Below the pieces are notes generated by a model. That model did no database searches and had not been told where the DNA came from. It saw only the letters and a list, made by a program, of their open reading frames with translations. 64,000 nt of DNA, from positions 1 to 64,000 of the forward strand of contig JAEZFW010000024.1 of the NCBI GenBank assembly GCA_023417315.1. The letters are read 5' to 3'. Of the stretch, positions 1 through 9,383 are shown piece by piece. The position numbers and the translations under genes were made by a program. Every line of letters begins with the position of its first letter. Position 1 is the first letter of the stretch. This DNA comes from Pseudomonadota bacterium. Lineage in GTDB: Bacteria > Pseudomonadota > Gammaproteobacteria > Steroidobacterales > Steroidobacteraceae.

Positions 1-38
1 GCGATTGCCTCCGCCCGCTTGCTTCGAGCTCGTCCGAC

Positions 39-3000
39 TTAGAACTGATACCGCAAACCCAAGACGACTCGTCGATCGTTGAGGAATGCGAAGCGAGGCG
101 CCGTCTGTCCTTGATCGTTCAGCTGCATGTATGCCTTCTCTTTCGTATCCAACACGTTCGAGACCGACGCACGCACCTGCAGGTTGTCGTTGAAGTCATA
201 TCGGAACGAGGCGTCTAAGAACCCGCCCGCATCGACATAGATCGGGTTGCCGGTCACCCAGTCGCGGTAGCTCGTCAGGTACTCGGAGCGCCAGTTGTAG
301 GCGAGTCGCACCTCGAACCTGTCGTCCTGATAGATGCCGACCACGTTGGCGATATGCTCGGATTGGCCGAGCAAATCCCGCACGCCGAAACGGAACGAAG
401 TCGTCAGGTCATCTGGAATCCCGTCGCCGTTCGCATCGACACCATGCCCCGGCGGATCCGCAGAGGCTTGGATGTTGGTGTAGTTGGCCTGTAGACCCAG
501 ATGCGACATCCAACCGGGTAGCTGATCGTAGAACTGTTGATACGCCAGCTCGAAGCCGTGCAACTCCGCTTTCGCTTGGTTGACCTGCCCGTTGTAGACC
601 ACATCCACCGTGCGACCATCCAAGGTCACTTCGCTGATCTGCTGATCGCCTGTGGAAATGATGTTCTTCAAATCCTTGTCGAACACGGCGGCAGAAACGA
701 ACCCACCGTTGAAATACCACTCGAACGACAGATCCAAGTTCACCGCCGTCGTCGGCTCGAGGTTAGGATTGCCGCGGGTGAGTAGGATTCGGTCGAGGCT
801 GATGCTTTGCGCGCCGCGATCCACACCGAAGAGAGGATCGTTCTCATCCGTGATCGTCGGGAAATTCACCCTCGTGGTATTGGCTTGCACGAGCTGCGAG
901 GCGCGAAGGTCCTGCACGTTGGGACGCGTGACCGCCTTGCTCGCTCCGAAGCGAATCAGCATGTCGCTGTTCAAGTTCCACTTCAGATTGAGGGACGGCA
1001 GCCACTTCGTGTCTTCCTGGTCGACCGCGATGTCGCTCGCCAGCTGCTCGAGATAGGCCGCCGTCTCAGGCAGGAAGTCGCGAGGATCGTCGCGGCTTTC
1101 TGCATCTGGAGTTCGCGGCGCGTCATCCGTCGAGGGCGTCTGCACATCCGGGTTGAACGCCTGATATGCATACGATCCGTTGGATACGAGCTCCGTCTTC
1201 ACGAAGCGAACGCCGACGTTACCATCGAACGACATGCCGTTGTCGAAGTCGGAGCCGAAGTCGAATCGCACAAAGGCGCTGGTGGTTTCCTCGCTGATGT
1301 CTGAGACGTCCTCCGGCCGATAGTTGCCGGTGCCATCCATGTTTCCACGCGGCTGCCATCCATGCCGCGTTCCGAGGTCGGGCTCGTTTAGGATGTAGTT
1401 GCGGAATGCCGTGTAGTTCATCAGCAGGTCCCGTCGGATATACGGGAAGTGCGTGTTGCCTCCCTGCACGACGCCGCCGCGGAAGAAGTTGGAGAAATCC
1501 ACGGATTCGTGGGCCGGCGTATCGAATCGAGACAAGACGCCAGCACCGCCGTCACCCCAAGCTGGTGCGATGGCGCCCCAGTTCAGTCCGATTTCTTTGT
1601 TCGTTTGCTCGCGTTCCGAATAACGAGTTCCGAATCGCACCGCTCTGAACCACGAGTCGCCCTCGAACTCGTATTGGCCGTCGGCACGGAAAGCACGCAA
1701 ATCGCCGGTGCCTTCGCGGAACGAGTCCGCTGCAAATTGCCACACTGCGCCGTTCGGATCCGCGGGCGAAGTTGGCGAAGGAACCTGCCCCGTTCCGCCG
1801 CCGCGCGAGTTGCCGAGATTGATGGCCGTTCGCGGGTTGGATTGGAAACGAATTCTCGGATCATCGAGGTCCGGTTGTGTCCAAACATCAGCGAAGAAGT
1901 TGCCGCCGCCCCAGACCTCGGTGAAATCAGCGTCTGCTTTCGTCAACTGCGCATCGAACTCGAAGAACAGTTGGTCCGTCGCGTTCCATTTCAGATTGAG
2001 GCTCACGTCCTCCGTTGTCGCATTCTCGTGCTTGCCGATGCCAAGCGTCGTGACTGGCAAGCCCCAGGCGCCCCACCAACCTTCGCCCGTGTCAGTCACC
2101 CATGCCGATCGCATGAGCCCTGTGGCTGGGATCATGACTTCACAATCGCCAGGCGCGGTTGGCTGGCCCTCGGGACCGCTGCACGTAGCGATTCCGGAAG
2201 TGGACCAGTTCGAATCCATCACCACATCGGTCATCGTGACTCGGGGACCCGAATTACGATCAGGGAACCACTCGGTCGTACGCTCGAGGCTGTCGATCTC
2301 GTTCTCGACGCGCGCGTATTTCAGGGTCGCGCGCACCGTGTCCTTCTGCCACTGCGCCGCGAGGTAGTAGCTCGTGCGGTCGCGATCCACTTCGTTCGTT
2401 CGCAACTGGAAGCCCGGAACGTAGGCTCCAATCTGATCGCCCGGCACGCCGGCGAACTTGCCGGGACCGGCAGCTTCCGAAACGCTGATATCCATGCGCG
2501 GGGTAGGCGCCCCTTGCTGCCAGCCATTGATCATCGAGTTGAGCTGCGAGGAGGAATACGAGGCCAGAAGGCCGAACTCACCCGCGCTCTCAGTGTCCCA
2601 GCGATCGCCCGCGATGGCGCTGAACGTCGGTGTCCAATCCTCGCGCAAGTCCGTATACGTCGTCTCGGCCGAAAGAGCCAAGACGTGACCCGAGCGGTCG
2701 AAGGGCTCCAAGGTCCGCAGATTGATGGTGCCGCCAATGCCGCCTTCGATGAGGTCGGCAGATTGGTTCTTGTAAACGTCCACCGCACCGACGAGCTCCG
2801 GCGGAATGCTCGACCAATCGAGCGCGCGGCCGCCGTTCGCAGAGAACGCATCTCGGCCGTTGAACTCCGAGCGCACGAAACCCAAGCCACGAATCAGGTT
2901 GCCGCGCCCTTCCGGAGAGGGGAAGTCAGGAGAAGCACCGCCATAGGGGAATCTCGTAACAGTAACGCCCGGCACGCGCTGCAGAGCTTCCGCCACTGAC

Positions 3001-3263
3001 AGATCAGGCAGGCTCGTGACATCCGACGCAGTGATCGAATCGACGAAGGTGTCTGCGTTGCGCTTGATCTCGGCAGCGGTTTCGAGCGAGGCGCGAATAC
3101 CGGTGACGATGATGGTTTCGAGCTTGCTTTCATCGCCCTCCGTTGTTGCTTCAACATTCTGCGTCTGCGGCGCAGCGTCCTGCGCGGCGGCGGATCCAGC
3201 GACTGCCAAGGCCAATATGCTCGACACGCTGGCCAGCGCGCTCTTTCTGACTTCTTTTTGCAT
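39..3263 (-). CDS. TonB-dependent outer-membrane receptor (1074 aa)
   Basis: Outer-membrane active-transport receptor, energised by TonB-ExbBD. The N-terminus is a Sec signal peptide (about residues 1-28, cut after SAAAQ). A TonB-box-like stretch LETIIVTG follows at 48-55, then a plug domain with GGTINLRT near residue 177, then a long beta-barrel ending in YQF, the aromatic C-terminus used for barrel insertion. The length (1074 aa) fits the large Caulobacter/Xanthomonas-type receptors rather than classical siderophore receptors. The substrate cannot be told from sequence; carbohydrates or other large organic ligands are typical of this subgroup. The ATG at 3263 is preceded by AGGGG. No transporter or hydrolase partner is visible on the window side. 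Confidence 0.93.
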   Translation of the reverse strand: MQKEVRKSALASVSSILALAVAGSAAAQDAAPQTQNVEATTEGDESKLETIIVTGIRASLETAAEIKRNADTFVDSITASDVTSLPDLSVAEALQRVPGVTVTRFPYGGASPDFPSPEGRGNLIRGLGFVRSEFNGRDAFSANGGRALDWSSIPPELVGAVDVYKNQSADLIEGGIGGTINLRTLEPFDRSGHVLALSAETTYTDLREDWTPTFSAIAGDRWDTESAGEFGLLASYSSSQLNSMINGWQQGAPTPRMDISVSEAAGPGKFAGVPGDQIGAYVPGFQLRTNEVDRDRTSYYLAAQWQKDTVRATLKYARVENEIDSLERTTEWFPDRNSGPRVTMTDVVMDSNWSTSGIATCSGPEGQPTAPGDCEVMIPATGLMRSAWVTDTGEGWWGAWGLPVTTLGIGKHENATTEDVSLNLKWNATDQLFFEFDAQLTKADADFTEVWGGGNFFADVWTQPDLDDPRIRFQSNPRTAINLGNSRGGGTGQVPSPTSPADPNGAVWQFAADSFREGTGDLRAFRADGQYEFEGDSWFRAVRFGTRYSEREQTNKEIGLNWGAIAPAWGDGGAGVLSRFDTPAHESVDFSNFFRGGVVQGGNTHFPYIRRDLLMNYTAFRNYILNEPDLGTRHGWQPRGNMDGTGNYRPEDVSDISEETTSAFVRFDFGSDFDNGMSFDGNVGVRFVKTELVSNGSYAYQAFNPDVQTPSTDDAPRTPDAESRDDPRDFLPETAAYLEQLASDIAVDQEDTKWLPSLNLKWNLNSDMLIRFGASKAVTRPNVQDLRASQLVQANTTRVNFPTITDENDPLFGVDRGAQSISLDRILLTRGNPNLEPTTAVNLDLSFEWYFNGGFVSAAVFDKDLKNIISTGDQQISEVTLDGRTVDVVYNGQVNQAKAELHGFELAYQQFYDQLPGWMSHLGLQANYTNIQASADPPGHGVDANGDGIPDDLTTSFRFGVRDLLGQSEHIANVVGIYQDDRFEVRLAYNWRSEYLTSYRDWVTGNPIYVDAGGFLDASFRYDFNDNLQVRASVSNVLDTKEKAYMQLNDQGQTAPRFAFLNDRRVVLGLRYQF

Positions 3264-3605
3264 CTAGCATCCCCTGATGAGTTGTGCCGCTCTTACGACG
3301 GCGATCTTGGTCTTGCGAGCTACATCGTCTATTACTCAGACATATGCGCGTGACAGCCGATCCTACCCTCGGCAATCTGAATTTCGCAAGTAAAACTACG
3401 GTTCACCTTATAAAACCCGGACGGTCGCGCGCGAAGAGGATTGCCTTTGCAGCTCTTGAGCAGCTCGATCCCATACCGAATTTAGAATCGAGCCTTGCAG
3501 CAATGGGAATGACCAACGATGTCATGTCAACCGACATCACGTATGTGCTAATGAAAATTGCTTTTCATTTGGAAAATTCGAGCGCGGTTGCGCTAGCATG
3601 CTGAA
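3264..3605. other. Intergenic region upstream of the TonB receptor
   Basis: This stretch holds no convincing reading frame. It must contain the leftward promoter of the TonB receptor and, at its right end, a possible rightward promoter for the candidate small RNA. TTGGAA near 3571 and TAGCAT near 3594 are the best boxes, with a loose 19-base spacer. An imperfect inverted repeat GATGTC/GACATC lies around 3519-3537. Nothing else stands out. Confidence 0.4.
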
Positions 3606-3822
3606 GCGTTAGGCGCGGGAGGCTGCAGACCCGTGCTGTTGAGCAGCGATCCTCGGCAGCGGGGCAGATCCGCCAGGGAGTTAGCGGGTCGAGCTCTCGT
3701 CGGCAGCCCACCGGACGATAGGTGGCGCGTGCTCAGGCTGCATGGATCGGAGTGAGCCCTCCTGCCGGCGTGATCCCCGCTGGCAGATACGAGCCCGCAT
3801 CGAAGATGTGGGCTCTTTTTTT
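3606..3822 (+). ncRNA. Candidate small RNA (about 215 nt)
   Basis: No open frame or plus-strand gene explains the strong rightward terminator at 3791-3822, because the next genes to the right are all on the minus strand as far as about 8.1 kb. The segment before it is GC-rich and structured: CTGCCGGCG (3762-3770) pairs with CGCTGGCAG (3778-3786) around a 7-base loop, directly followed by the terminator hairpin. The 5' end is a guess from a TAGCAT -10-like box at 3594-3599. I compared it by eye with 6S, SRP, RNase P and common riboswitch motifs and saw no match. Confidence 0.4.
3791..3822 (+). terminator. Rho-independent terminator
   Basis: GAGCCCGCATC (3791-3801) pairs over 11 bases (one G-U) with GATGTGGGCTC (3805-3815) across a GAA loop and is followed by seven T. 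The T-tract lies on the plus-strand side, so it ends rightward transcription and not the leftward SDR gene that stops at 3840. Confidence 0.88.
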
Positions 3823-3839
3823 ATTGGGCTCTCTTTGAT

Positions 3840-4607
3840 CTAGGGAAGCGCGATACCCGTCAGCTCTGCGAGTTTCGCGATCAGCCGATCCTGGAACTGC
3901 GGATCGAGCGCATCGGCGGCGGGCGGGCGCTGCTTGCGGTGATGCCAGTAGGCGCCACTCACGCATGCAGCGGCATCTTCGCTCACCGCGAGCCACGTCT
4001 GCGTGAGATGCCCCTGCTCGAGATCATCGGGTGCGCCGGGCCCGCCCATTTTGGTCGGCACCCAACCTGGATCGACGGCGTTGCTCAACACATCGGGCCA
4101 ATGACGAGCGACGGCAAACGCAAGCCCGATGACGAAGAGCTTGCTCTCGGAATAGGCGGCGCTCGACTCCCAGCGACGCTCCCGCCAATCGATATCGTGC
4201 AGCGAACCGCTGGCGCTGCGATGCATGCCGCTGCTCAGGTAAATCAATCGATGCGGGCGCTCGATCAAAGCGGTCAAGATGTAGGGTGCCAACGTGTTCA
4301 CGGCGAGCGTCGTCGCGTGCCGTTCGGGCGTCGACCCTCGGGTGCGTTCCTGAAAGATGCCCGCGTTATGAACGACGGCATCCATTCGCCCGATCTTGTT
4401 CACTTGATCAGCGATCGAACGCGTCTCGACAGCGCTGCTGAGATCGCCGATCACAATCCCCGCGGAACGTTGCGCGATATCGGCAAGCGCAGCGGCGCGC
4501 TGCGCTGAACGTGCGTGCAGCACGACCTCGTGACCTTCGGCCATGAGCGTGCGTGCCGCGGCGAGACCGAGGCCGTCAGTGGAGCCGGTGATGAAGATGC
4601 GGCTCAT
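3840..4607 (-). CDS. SDR-family NAD(P)-dependent oxidoreductase
   Basis: Short-chain dehydrogenase/reductase of 255 aa, cytoplasmic, single Rossmann domain. The cofactor motif is TGSTDGLG near residues 7-14, the NAG element is VHNAGIF near residue 84, the catalytic serine sits in IYLSSGM and the catalytic pair in YSESK. The SSGMHR stretch and overall layout are like the retinol-dehydrogenase/light-dependent reductase-like SDRs, so the substrate is open. It starts 13 bases after the alcohol dehydrogenase gene and is probably cotranscribed with it. Confidence 0.88.
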   Translation of the reverse strand: MSRIFITGSTDGLGLAAARTLMAEGHEVVLHARSAQRAAALADIAQRSAGIVIGDLSSAVETRSIADQVNKIGRMDAVVHNAGIFQERTRGSTPERHATTLAVNTLAPYILTALIERPHRLIYLSSGMHRSASGSLHDIDWRERRWESSAAYSESKLFVIGLAFAVARHWPDVLSNAVDPGWVPTKMGGPGAPDDLEQGHLTQTWLAVSEDAAACVSGAYWHHRKQRPPAADALDPQFQDRLIAKLAELTGIALP

Positions 4608-4620
4608 GATGCTCGAGCTC

Positions 4621-5655
4621 TCAAGGACGGATCATCACCTTGATCGCGCTTCGATCGTCCATCTCGCGATAACCGTTCGGCACGCCATCGAGGCTCACTT
4701 CGCGATCGAAGACTCTGCCCGGCTGGATGCGTGCTTCTAAAACGTCTGGCAACAGCTCGTCGATATACGCGCGCACGGGCGCTGGTCCACCACCGACCGT
4801 GATGTTCTTATAAAAGGCCGGCAGGGAAGCAGGCATCGCCTCATCTTGCGGCACACCAACGCGACCCACGGCACCTCCGGGTCGCGTGATTTGGATCGCG
4901 GCGACCATCGCATCCGCGTTGCCGACGCACTCCAAGACGGCGTGCGCACCTTGTCCGCGAGTGAGCTCGAGCACCCGCTCCACACCTTCTTCGCCACGTT
5001 CGCTTACGACATCGGTGGCGCCAAACTCGCGCGCGAGCGCGATGCGATCGGGATGGCGACCGAGGATGATGATGCGTTCGGCACCCAAACGCTTTGCAGC
5101 GATGACTCCGCACAGACCAACAGCTCCGTCACCGACTGCCGCCACATCTCTACCTCGTGAGACTTTGGCGACGACAGCCGCGTGATGACCGGTACCCATC
5201 ACGTCCGAGAGTGTCAGGATCGCAGGCATCAACTCTTCATCGACGCGCGGCGGAATCGCAAAGAGCGTTCCATCGGCGTTCGGAATACGAATGGCTTCCG
5301 CTTGCGCTCCGCCCAATTTTCCGCTCCCGAAGAATGCGACATGAACGCACGCGGTGTACAAGCCTTCCTTGCAGAAGGCGCACGTTCCATCGGAACATGC
5401 AAACGGCATGATCACGACATTGCCGCGCGTCAGCGAGCGCACATCAGAACCGACGTCCTCGACAACACCAACCGCTTCGTGACCCATCGAGCGGCCGTGC
5501 TCCGATGGTTGCATGCCGCGATACGGCCACAGATCGCTACCGCAGATGCATGCGCGCGTGACGCGCACGACTGCGTCGGTCGGTTCAACGATGATTGCAT
5601 CTGGGACGTTCTCGATCCGAACGTCACCGGCTGAGTACATGATCGTTGCGCGCAT
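4621..5655 (-). CDS. Zinc-dependent alcohol dehydrogenase family protein
   Basis: Medium-chain dehydrogenase/reductase of 344 aa. The catalytic-zinc region CICGSDLWPYRG is near residue 36 and GHEAVGVVEDVG near 58. The structural-zinc four-cysteine loop (CSDGTCAFCKEGLYTAC) is near 90-106. A Rossmann domain carrying a GDGAVGLCG motif near 175 follows. The family oxidises alcohols or reduces aldehydes with NAD(P). First gene of a two-gene unit with the downstream SDR. The ATG at 5655 follows GAGAGG. Confidence 0.92.
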   Translation of the reverse strand: MRATIMYSAGDVRIENVPDAIIVEPTDAVVRVTRACICGSDLWPYRGMQPSEHGRSMGHEAVGVVEDVGSDVRSLTRGNVVIMPFACSDGTCAFCKEGLYTACVHVAFFGSGKLGGAQAEAIRIPNADGTLFAIPPRVDEELMPAILTLSDVMGTGHHAAVVAKVSRGRDVAAVGDGAVGLCGVIAAKRLGAERIIILGRHPDRIALAREFGATDVVSERGEEGVERVLELTRGQGAHAVLECVGNADAMVAAIQITRPGGAVGRVGVPQDEAMPASLPAFYKNITVGGGPAPVRAYIDELLPDVLEARIQPGRVFDREVSLDGVPNGYREMDDRSAIKVMIRP

Positions 5656-5838
5656 GCTGTTGACCTCTCACGCTTCGGCGAGACCTCTCTGCGCCGGCCT
5701 CGCCAGAGAACCCGTTCGACTAGCCTGAACGCCTGCGAGCGGCGTGTCTGTCGGGCGTTCTTGGAGGAGATCGCTACGACGTCCGCGCACGGAGCTTGGG
5801 AGAGCCAAGATCCGGGCCGAATCGGTGGAGCTGAAAGG

Positions 5839-8115
5839 TCATTGGTTGCGCTTGTAATGCTTCCCGAGTCGAATGAACTGCGTCTCGCCAGTATTGCCGT
5901 CGACGCCATCGTTGTCGGTCACGATATAGACATTGCCATTCGCGGTGACGGTCACGCCTTCGACTTTCTCTTGCAACCAACCTCCTGGCGCAGCGAGATC
6001 CGGCACCAGATCGCGCGCGAGCGTCTTCTTGATTCGCGGGAAGCTCGCACCTTGCGGTTGCGGTTCGATGCCACGAACATCGATCTCGTACAAACGCTTC
6101 ACGCGCGCATCCGGACCCGACTGATTGTCGCGCTCCAATACGAGTAAACGATGATCGTCCAATGCCACGATCTCCGATAAGCCGACCCAACCGCCGGCGG
6201 GTGACTCGACGGCATCCAGGGGATAGTAGAAGAACGTCCATTCGTTCTTTGCCGGCGTGAAGCGACCGATACGAACGAAGCCCGCAGGGTCGTTGGTCCA
6301 CTCGCGCTGGAAGGCAACGTAGACCTGTTCATCCTTGCCGGAGCCCGTCACGGCCACGCCTTCGTATCCATTGCTTCGCTTGAGCTCGGCAACGGCTGCT
6401 GGCAACTCGATCTCGCGGACGACCTCGCCCTTGCGCGTCACCTCGATGAGCAAGTTCGCAGTGCCGCTCGTCCCGTTCCCCGAGCCTTCGCTCGCAACCC
6501 AGAAGCCACCCTCGGTGCGCGTAGCGAGCCCTTCGATGTCATAGTCGACACTCGCGCTATTTCTCTTCAGCTCGATCTCATCCGTGATGCGAGCCGGCCT
6601 CGTGCCCGCATCGATCACATAGATGCGCGAGTGGCCAAGGTACGCATCGTGCGCTGAGTACAGCCGGTTCGGATGTCTGCGATCCGCAGCGAGCGCCGAC
6701 AGCGCCACCCAACCGATCGGCGCCTGACCGGCTGCGGGACCGCTCTTTCGCACCTCGGACACGAGCGTCGGATAGCTCGCGCGCCCCTTCTGCAAGCGAT
6801 AGATCGAGAGCGTCGAGCGCAGCGACTCATCGTCCTCCGAGGCAATCACGAACAGATTGCGCTTCGGGATCGGCAACAACCCTTCCGGCCCGATTCCAGA
6901 CGGCAACGCTTGCACGAAGCGTGGGCGCCCGAACCCGCTCGTCTCGTAGACGGCGGTCAAGTTCGCGCGCTCCATCCCGACGAACAGGTATGCATCGCGC
7001 CCGTAGTGCGCGTGCACGATGCCTTCCGGCTCGACTCCCTTGTTGTCGCCGCGATCGTCGGGATAGTGACCGTGTGCGAGCGCGATGTTCTCCAGCTCAA
7101 CTCCGGAGTCGTACCACACTTTGCCTGTCGCGGCCGCGAAGATCGACATGCCGCGGCTGCCGCCAAACAGATCGCCTTCGTTCGCAGTAGCAAACAGCGC
7201 GGAGTTGAGCCACGTCACCGCGTCTGGCTCGCGTGCGAGATCATCGAGGCTGTAGATGGGGTTCAGCAATCCCTCGTTATCTGTATCGACGTTCTGCAGG
7301 TCGACCTCGCCCGCAGGGAAATCCTTGATGACCTTCGCGCTCGGTAGATGGACGAGTGCGATGTGATTGTTCTCCTGCAATGTGACGACCGCAACGTTGT
7401 GCTCGTTGATACTCACGTACTCCGGCTCGGGATCCTCCGGTGCGTAGGCGGCCAAGCCTGAGAGATCGACACTCCGTACGGACCACTGCTGAGGCGCGCC
7501 ACGCAGCGTCACAACTTGCAGCCAGCCACCTGGCGCTTGAGGGAGACCGCCTTCAATGCCGTTCACCGTGACATCTTCGTCCCGTTCGTTCTCGATCGCG
7601 ATCGCGGCATATTTGCCATCGGGGCTCACGGCGACAGAATCGGGTTGCCCCGCGAGTGCAATCTTCGTCACCGCTTCGCAAGCAGCGGTCGCACGCTTGC
7701 AGGCCTCGATGTCGAATACACTCAAGTGGCCGGACGGATTGGTGTAGCTCTCCGAGGTGTTGATGCCGACGAGGGCCCAGCGGCCGCGCACGGCGACCGA
7801 AGTCGGCTCGCCGTCCAAAGCGACAGCGCCGAGCGCTTGCGGGCGCGCAGGGTCTCGAATGTCGACGAAGCCGAGCGAATTGTTCGGACTGTCCGTATAG
7901 ATCAGCGTCTGACCGTCTTCGCTCGCGGCGACGATCTCCGCTGCGGTGAGCTCTACCGACTCGCGATCGCAACTCGTATTTTCGCAGACGACGAATGTCG
8001 CAAGCCGCTCGAACTCATGTGCACCTCGGCGATGGTTTTCGTGCTCGCGTGCATTCGAGCTCCACGCTGCGCTCGCGCACGCCAAAGTCACCGCCGAACG
8101 GATCAAGATATTCAT
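5839..8115 (-). CDS. Exported esterase-like phytase-family protein (758 aa)
   Basis: The N-terminus MNILIRSAVTLACASAAW is a signal peptide. The rest is a beta-propeller-like protein: the N-terminal half has WD/LVIVD-like repeats (DPARPQALG near residue 86), and the C-terminal half, about 430-750, matches the phytase-like esterase domain with repeated units such as DIEGLATR, GYEGVAV and EKVEGV. Members are periplasmic or secreted and are often annotated as esterase-like activity of phytase family; the true substrate is uncertain. It is monocistronic, with its own leader in the 8116-8474 gap. Confidence 0.82.
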   Translation of the reverse strand: MNILIRSAVTLACASAAWSSNAREHENHRRGAHEFERLATFVVCENTSCDRESVELTAAEIVAASEDGQTLIYTDSPNNSLGFVDIRDPARPQALGAVALDGEPTSVAVRGRWALVGINTSESYTNPSGHLSVFDIEACKRATAACEAVTKIALAGQPDSVAVSPDGKYAAIAIENERDEDVTVNGIEGGLPQAPGGWLQVVTLRGAPQQWSVRSVDLSGLAAYAPEDPEPEYVSINEHNVAVVTLQENNHIALVHLPSAKVIKDFPAGEVDLQNVDTDNEGLLNPIYSLDDLAREPDAVTWLNSALFATANEGDLFGGSRGMSIFAAATGKVWYDSGVELENIALAHGHYPDDRGDNKGVEPEGIVHAHYGRDAYLFVGMERANLTAVYETSGFGRPRFVQALPSGIGPEGLLPIPKRNLFVIASEDDESLRSTLSIYRLQKGRASYPTLVSEVRKSGPAAGQAPIGWVALSALAADRRHPNRLYSAHDAYLGHSRIYVIDAGTRPARITDEIELKRNSASVDYDIEGLATRTEGGFWVASEGSGNGTSGTANLLIEVTRKGEVVREIELPAAVAELKRSNGYEGVAVTGSGKDEQVYVAFQREWTNDPAGFVRIGRFTPAKNEWTFFYYPLDAVESPAGGWVGLSEIVALDDHRLLVLERDNQSGPDARVKRLYEIDVRGIEPQPQGASFPRIKKTLARDLVPDLAAPGGWLQEKVEGVTVTANGNVYIVTDNDGVDGNTGETQFIRLGKHYKRNQ

Positions 8116-8474
8116 CGAGGCATTCCCCTTCTTTGCTCTTCGCGCGCAGGATTCGCGCGTTATTTGGGGGATTCTCTAAGGGCGGCGTTACGACAATATT
8201 TCAACGAGAGCAGTGGGCCGTTTCACCACCAAGGTGCGTCGCGGTCGATGACGTTCTTTCACTTGACTTGCGCAAGTTTTGCGCTCCCGAATTGTTACAG
8301 CTTCTCGCATCCGCTAGCAGCCTCTCGCCCTAAGCGACTGAACGCACTTACGAATAGCGTATCGGCGGGGAGATCGACCGGGCTCGAGATCCGAGCCGAC
8401 GTGCGATGTCTATCGGCCGGCAGCTACTATCAGCGCCCTGCCTGCAACAACACCTCAGCGAATGTGGAGGGACG
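8116..8474. promoter_or_regulatory. Divergent intergenic region with a palindrome
   Basis: It separates the leftward phytase-like gene from the rightward small gene at 8475. A perfect 12-base palindrome ACTTGCGCAAGT lies at 8266-8277 and overlaps a TTGACT -35-like hexamer (8263-8268), so it could be an operator. No coding potential is evident. Confidence 0.35.
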
Positions 8475-8696
8475 ATGGCCACAGTCCGTGATCCGACCCG
8501 CATCAAAGGCTACGAGCACCTCATCCAATCCCTCGCTCAAGAAAGCAGCGCGTCCGTGGACCATGTACGCGAGCTCTTCGAGTCCGCGCATGCGCAACTC
8601 GAATCGGAAGCCCGCATCAAGACTTACGTCTCGGTCATCGCCACTCGACTCGTTCGCAACGTGCTCCATGCGGAACGCACTACAATCGACGCCTGA
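8475..8696 (+). CDS. Small DUF3562-like protein (73 aa)
   Basis: Small soluble helical protein. The pattern HVRELFESAHAQLESEARI followed by KTYVSVIATRLVRN resembles the DUF3562 family: a helix-turn-helix-like pair of helices and a conserved A-R-I-x-x-[FY]-V-x-V-x-x-x-R-x-V-R signature. Function is unknown. The start was chosen at ATG 8475 because GGAGGG (8466-8471) sits three bases upstream within normal range and the upstream in-frame codons look non-coding. Confidence 0.68.
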   Translation: MATVRDPTRIKGYEHLIQSLAQESSASVDHVRELFESAHAQLESEARIKTYVSVIATRLVRNVLHAERTTIDA

Positions 8697-8750
8697 CGAG
8701 CGCTTCGGCAAGTTCAGGCGGCTTGAGGTTCGCGCAACCTGAATCGACCC

Positions 8751-9167
8751 TCAGTTCTCTGCGGCTCTCACCACGATCCGAGTGAAGAGAGTGTCTGCGC
8801 GATTGTTACCTTGTCTTGCTTCGAACGTATAGTCCTTACCACCCTCCAGCAGCATCTGCAAAACGATCGTCACGCGACAAGCGCCACCGGCGCCGCACTG
8901 AGTTTCCGCGTGGCCGCGCTTTGCATCGTCGACGAACACGTCCATCCATAACTGTCCACCAGGCCGCGCCTCGCTCGCCTTGTCCGCGGTTGCTTCTGCA
9001 GAAGCATCGATGACGTAGTAGCGGTCCTTCTCCACGCGAACCGAGCACGAGGCCGTGACTTCCTTCTTTCCACCGCCCTGACAAATCGTCTCTGCCCGGG
9101 CGATTGGCGCGTTGGCGAGGTTCAGCCCGAAGCATGCTGCTGCGAAGATGCAGATCGTTCGGAACAT
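8751..9167 (-). CDS. Hypothetical exported protein (138 aa)
   Basis: The signal peptide (about residues 1-25, ending ARAE) is followed by a small beta-rich domain with two cysteine-containing stretches (ETICQGGG, TASCSVRV) and a later CGAGGACRVTI, so disulfides are likely after export. No family was recognised. The ATG at 9167 has a strong GGAGGAG ribosome site. Monocistronic. Confidence 0.75.
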   Translation of the reverse strand: MFRTICIFAAACFGLNLANAPIARAETICQGGGKKEVTASCSVRVEKDRYYVIDASAEATADKASEARPGGQLWMDVFVDDAKRGHAETQCGAGGACRVTIVLQMLLEGGKDYTFEARQGNNRADTLFTRIVVRAAEN

Positions 9168-9383
9168 AGCTCCTCCGGCGACCTATTTGTCGTGTCGCTT
9201 GATCCAAACTTGCTCGAACGAGAAACGTTCCGGCGCCGCCACGAGACCCAGCGCGATGCTGCGGAACAAACACATGCGGCAGCGCACTCTTCGCGGTGCT
9301 TTCAGCACCGCCGTCGGTTCTATGGGGTGTAGATCGTCTTCGAGGGAAGATGAATCTCATCCCAACTGAGAGGAGCCTTGTAC

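Noticed and set aside
1449..2999. Long plus-strand open frame (about 516 codons) opposite the TonB receptor
   Set aside because: It is antisense to a clear receptor gene; its translation is Arg/Ala-rich and has no domain or ribosome site. It is a GC-bias shadow.
7516..8742. Plus-strand frame of about 408 codons across the phytase-like gene
   Set aside because: It covers the exported protein on the other strand and then a divergent promoter region; no protein-like pattern.
9293..9311. GCGGTGCT-TTC-AGCACCGC hairpin before the GST gene
   Set aside because: A perfect stem but without a T-tract or nearby gene end, so I did not call a terminator.
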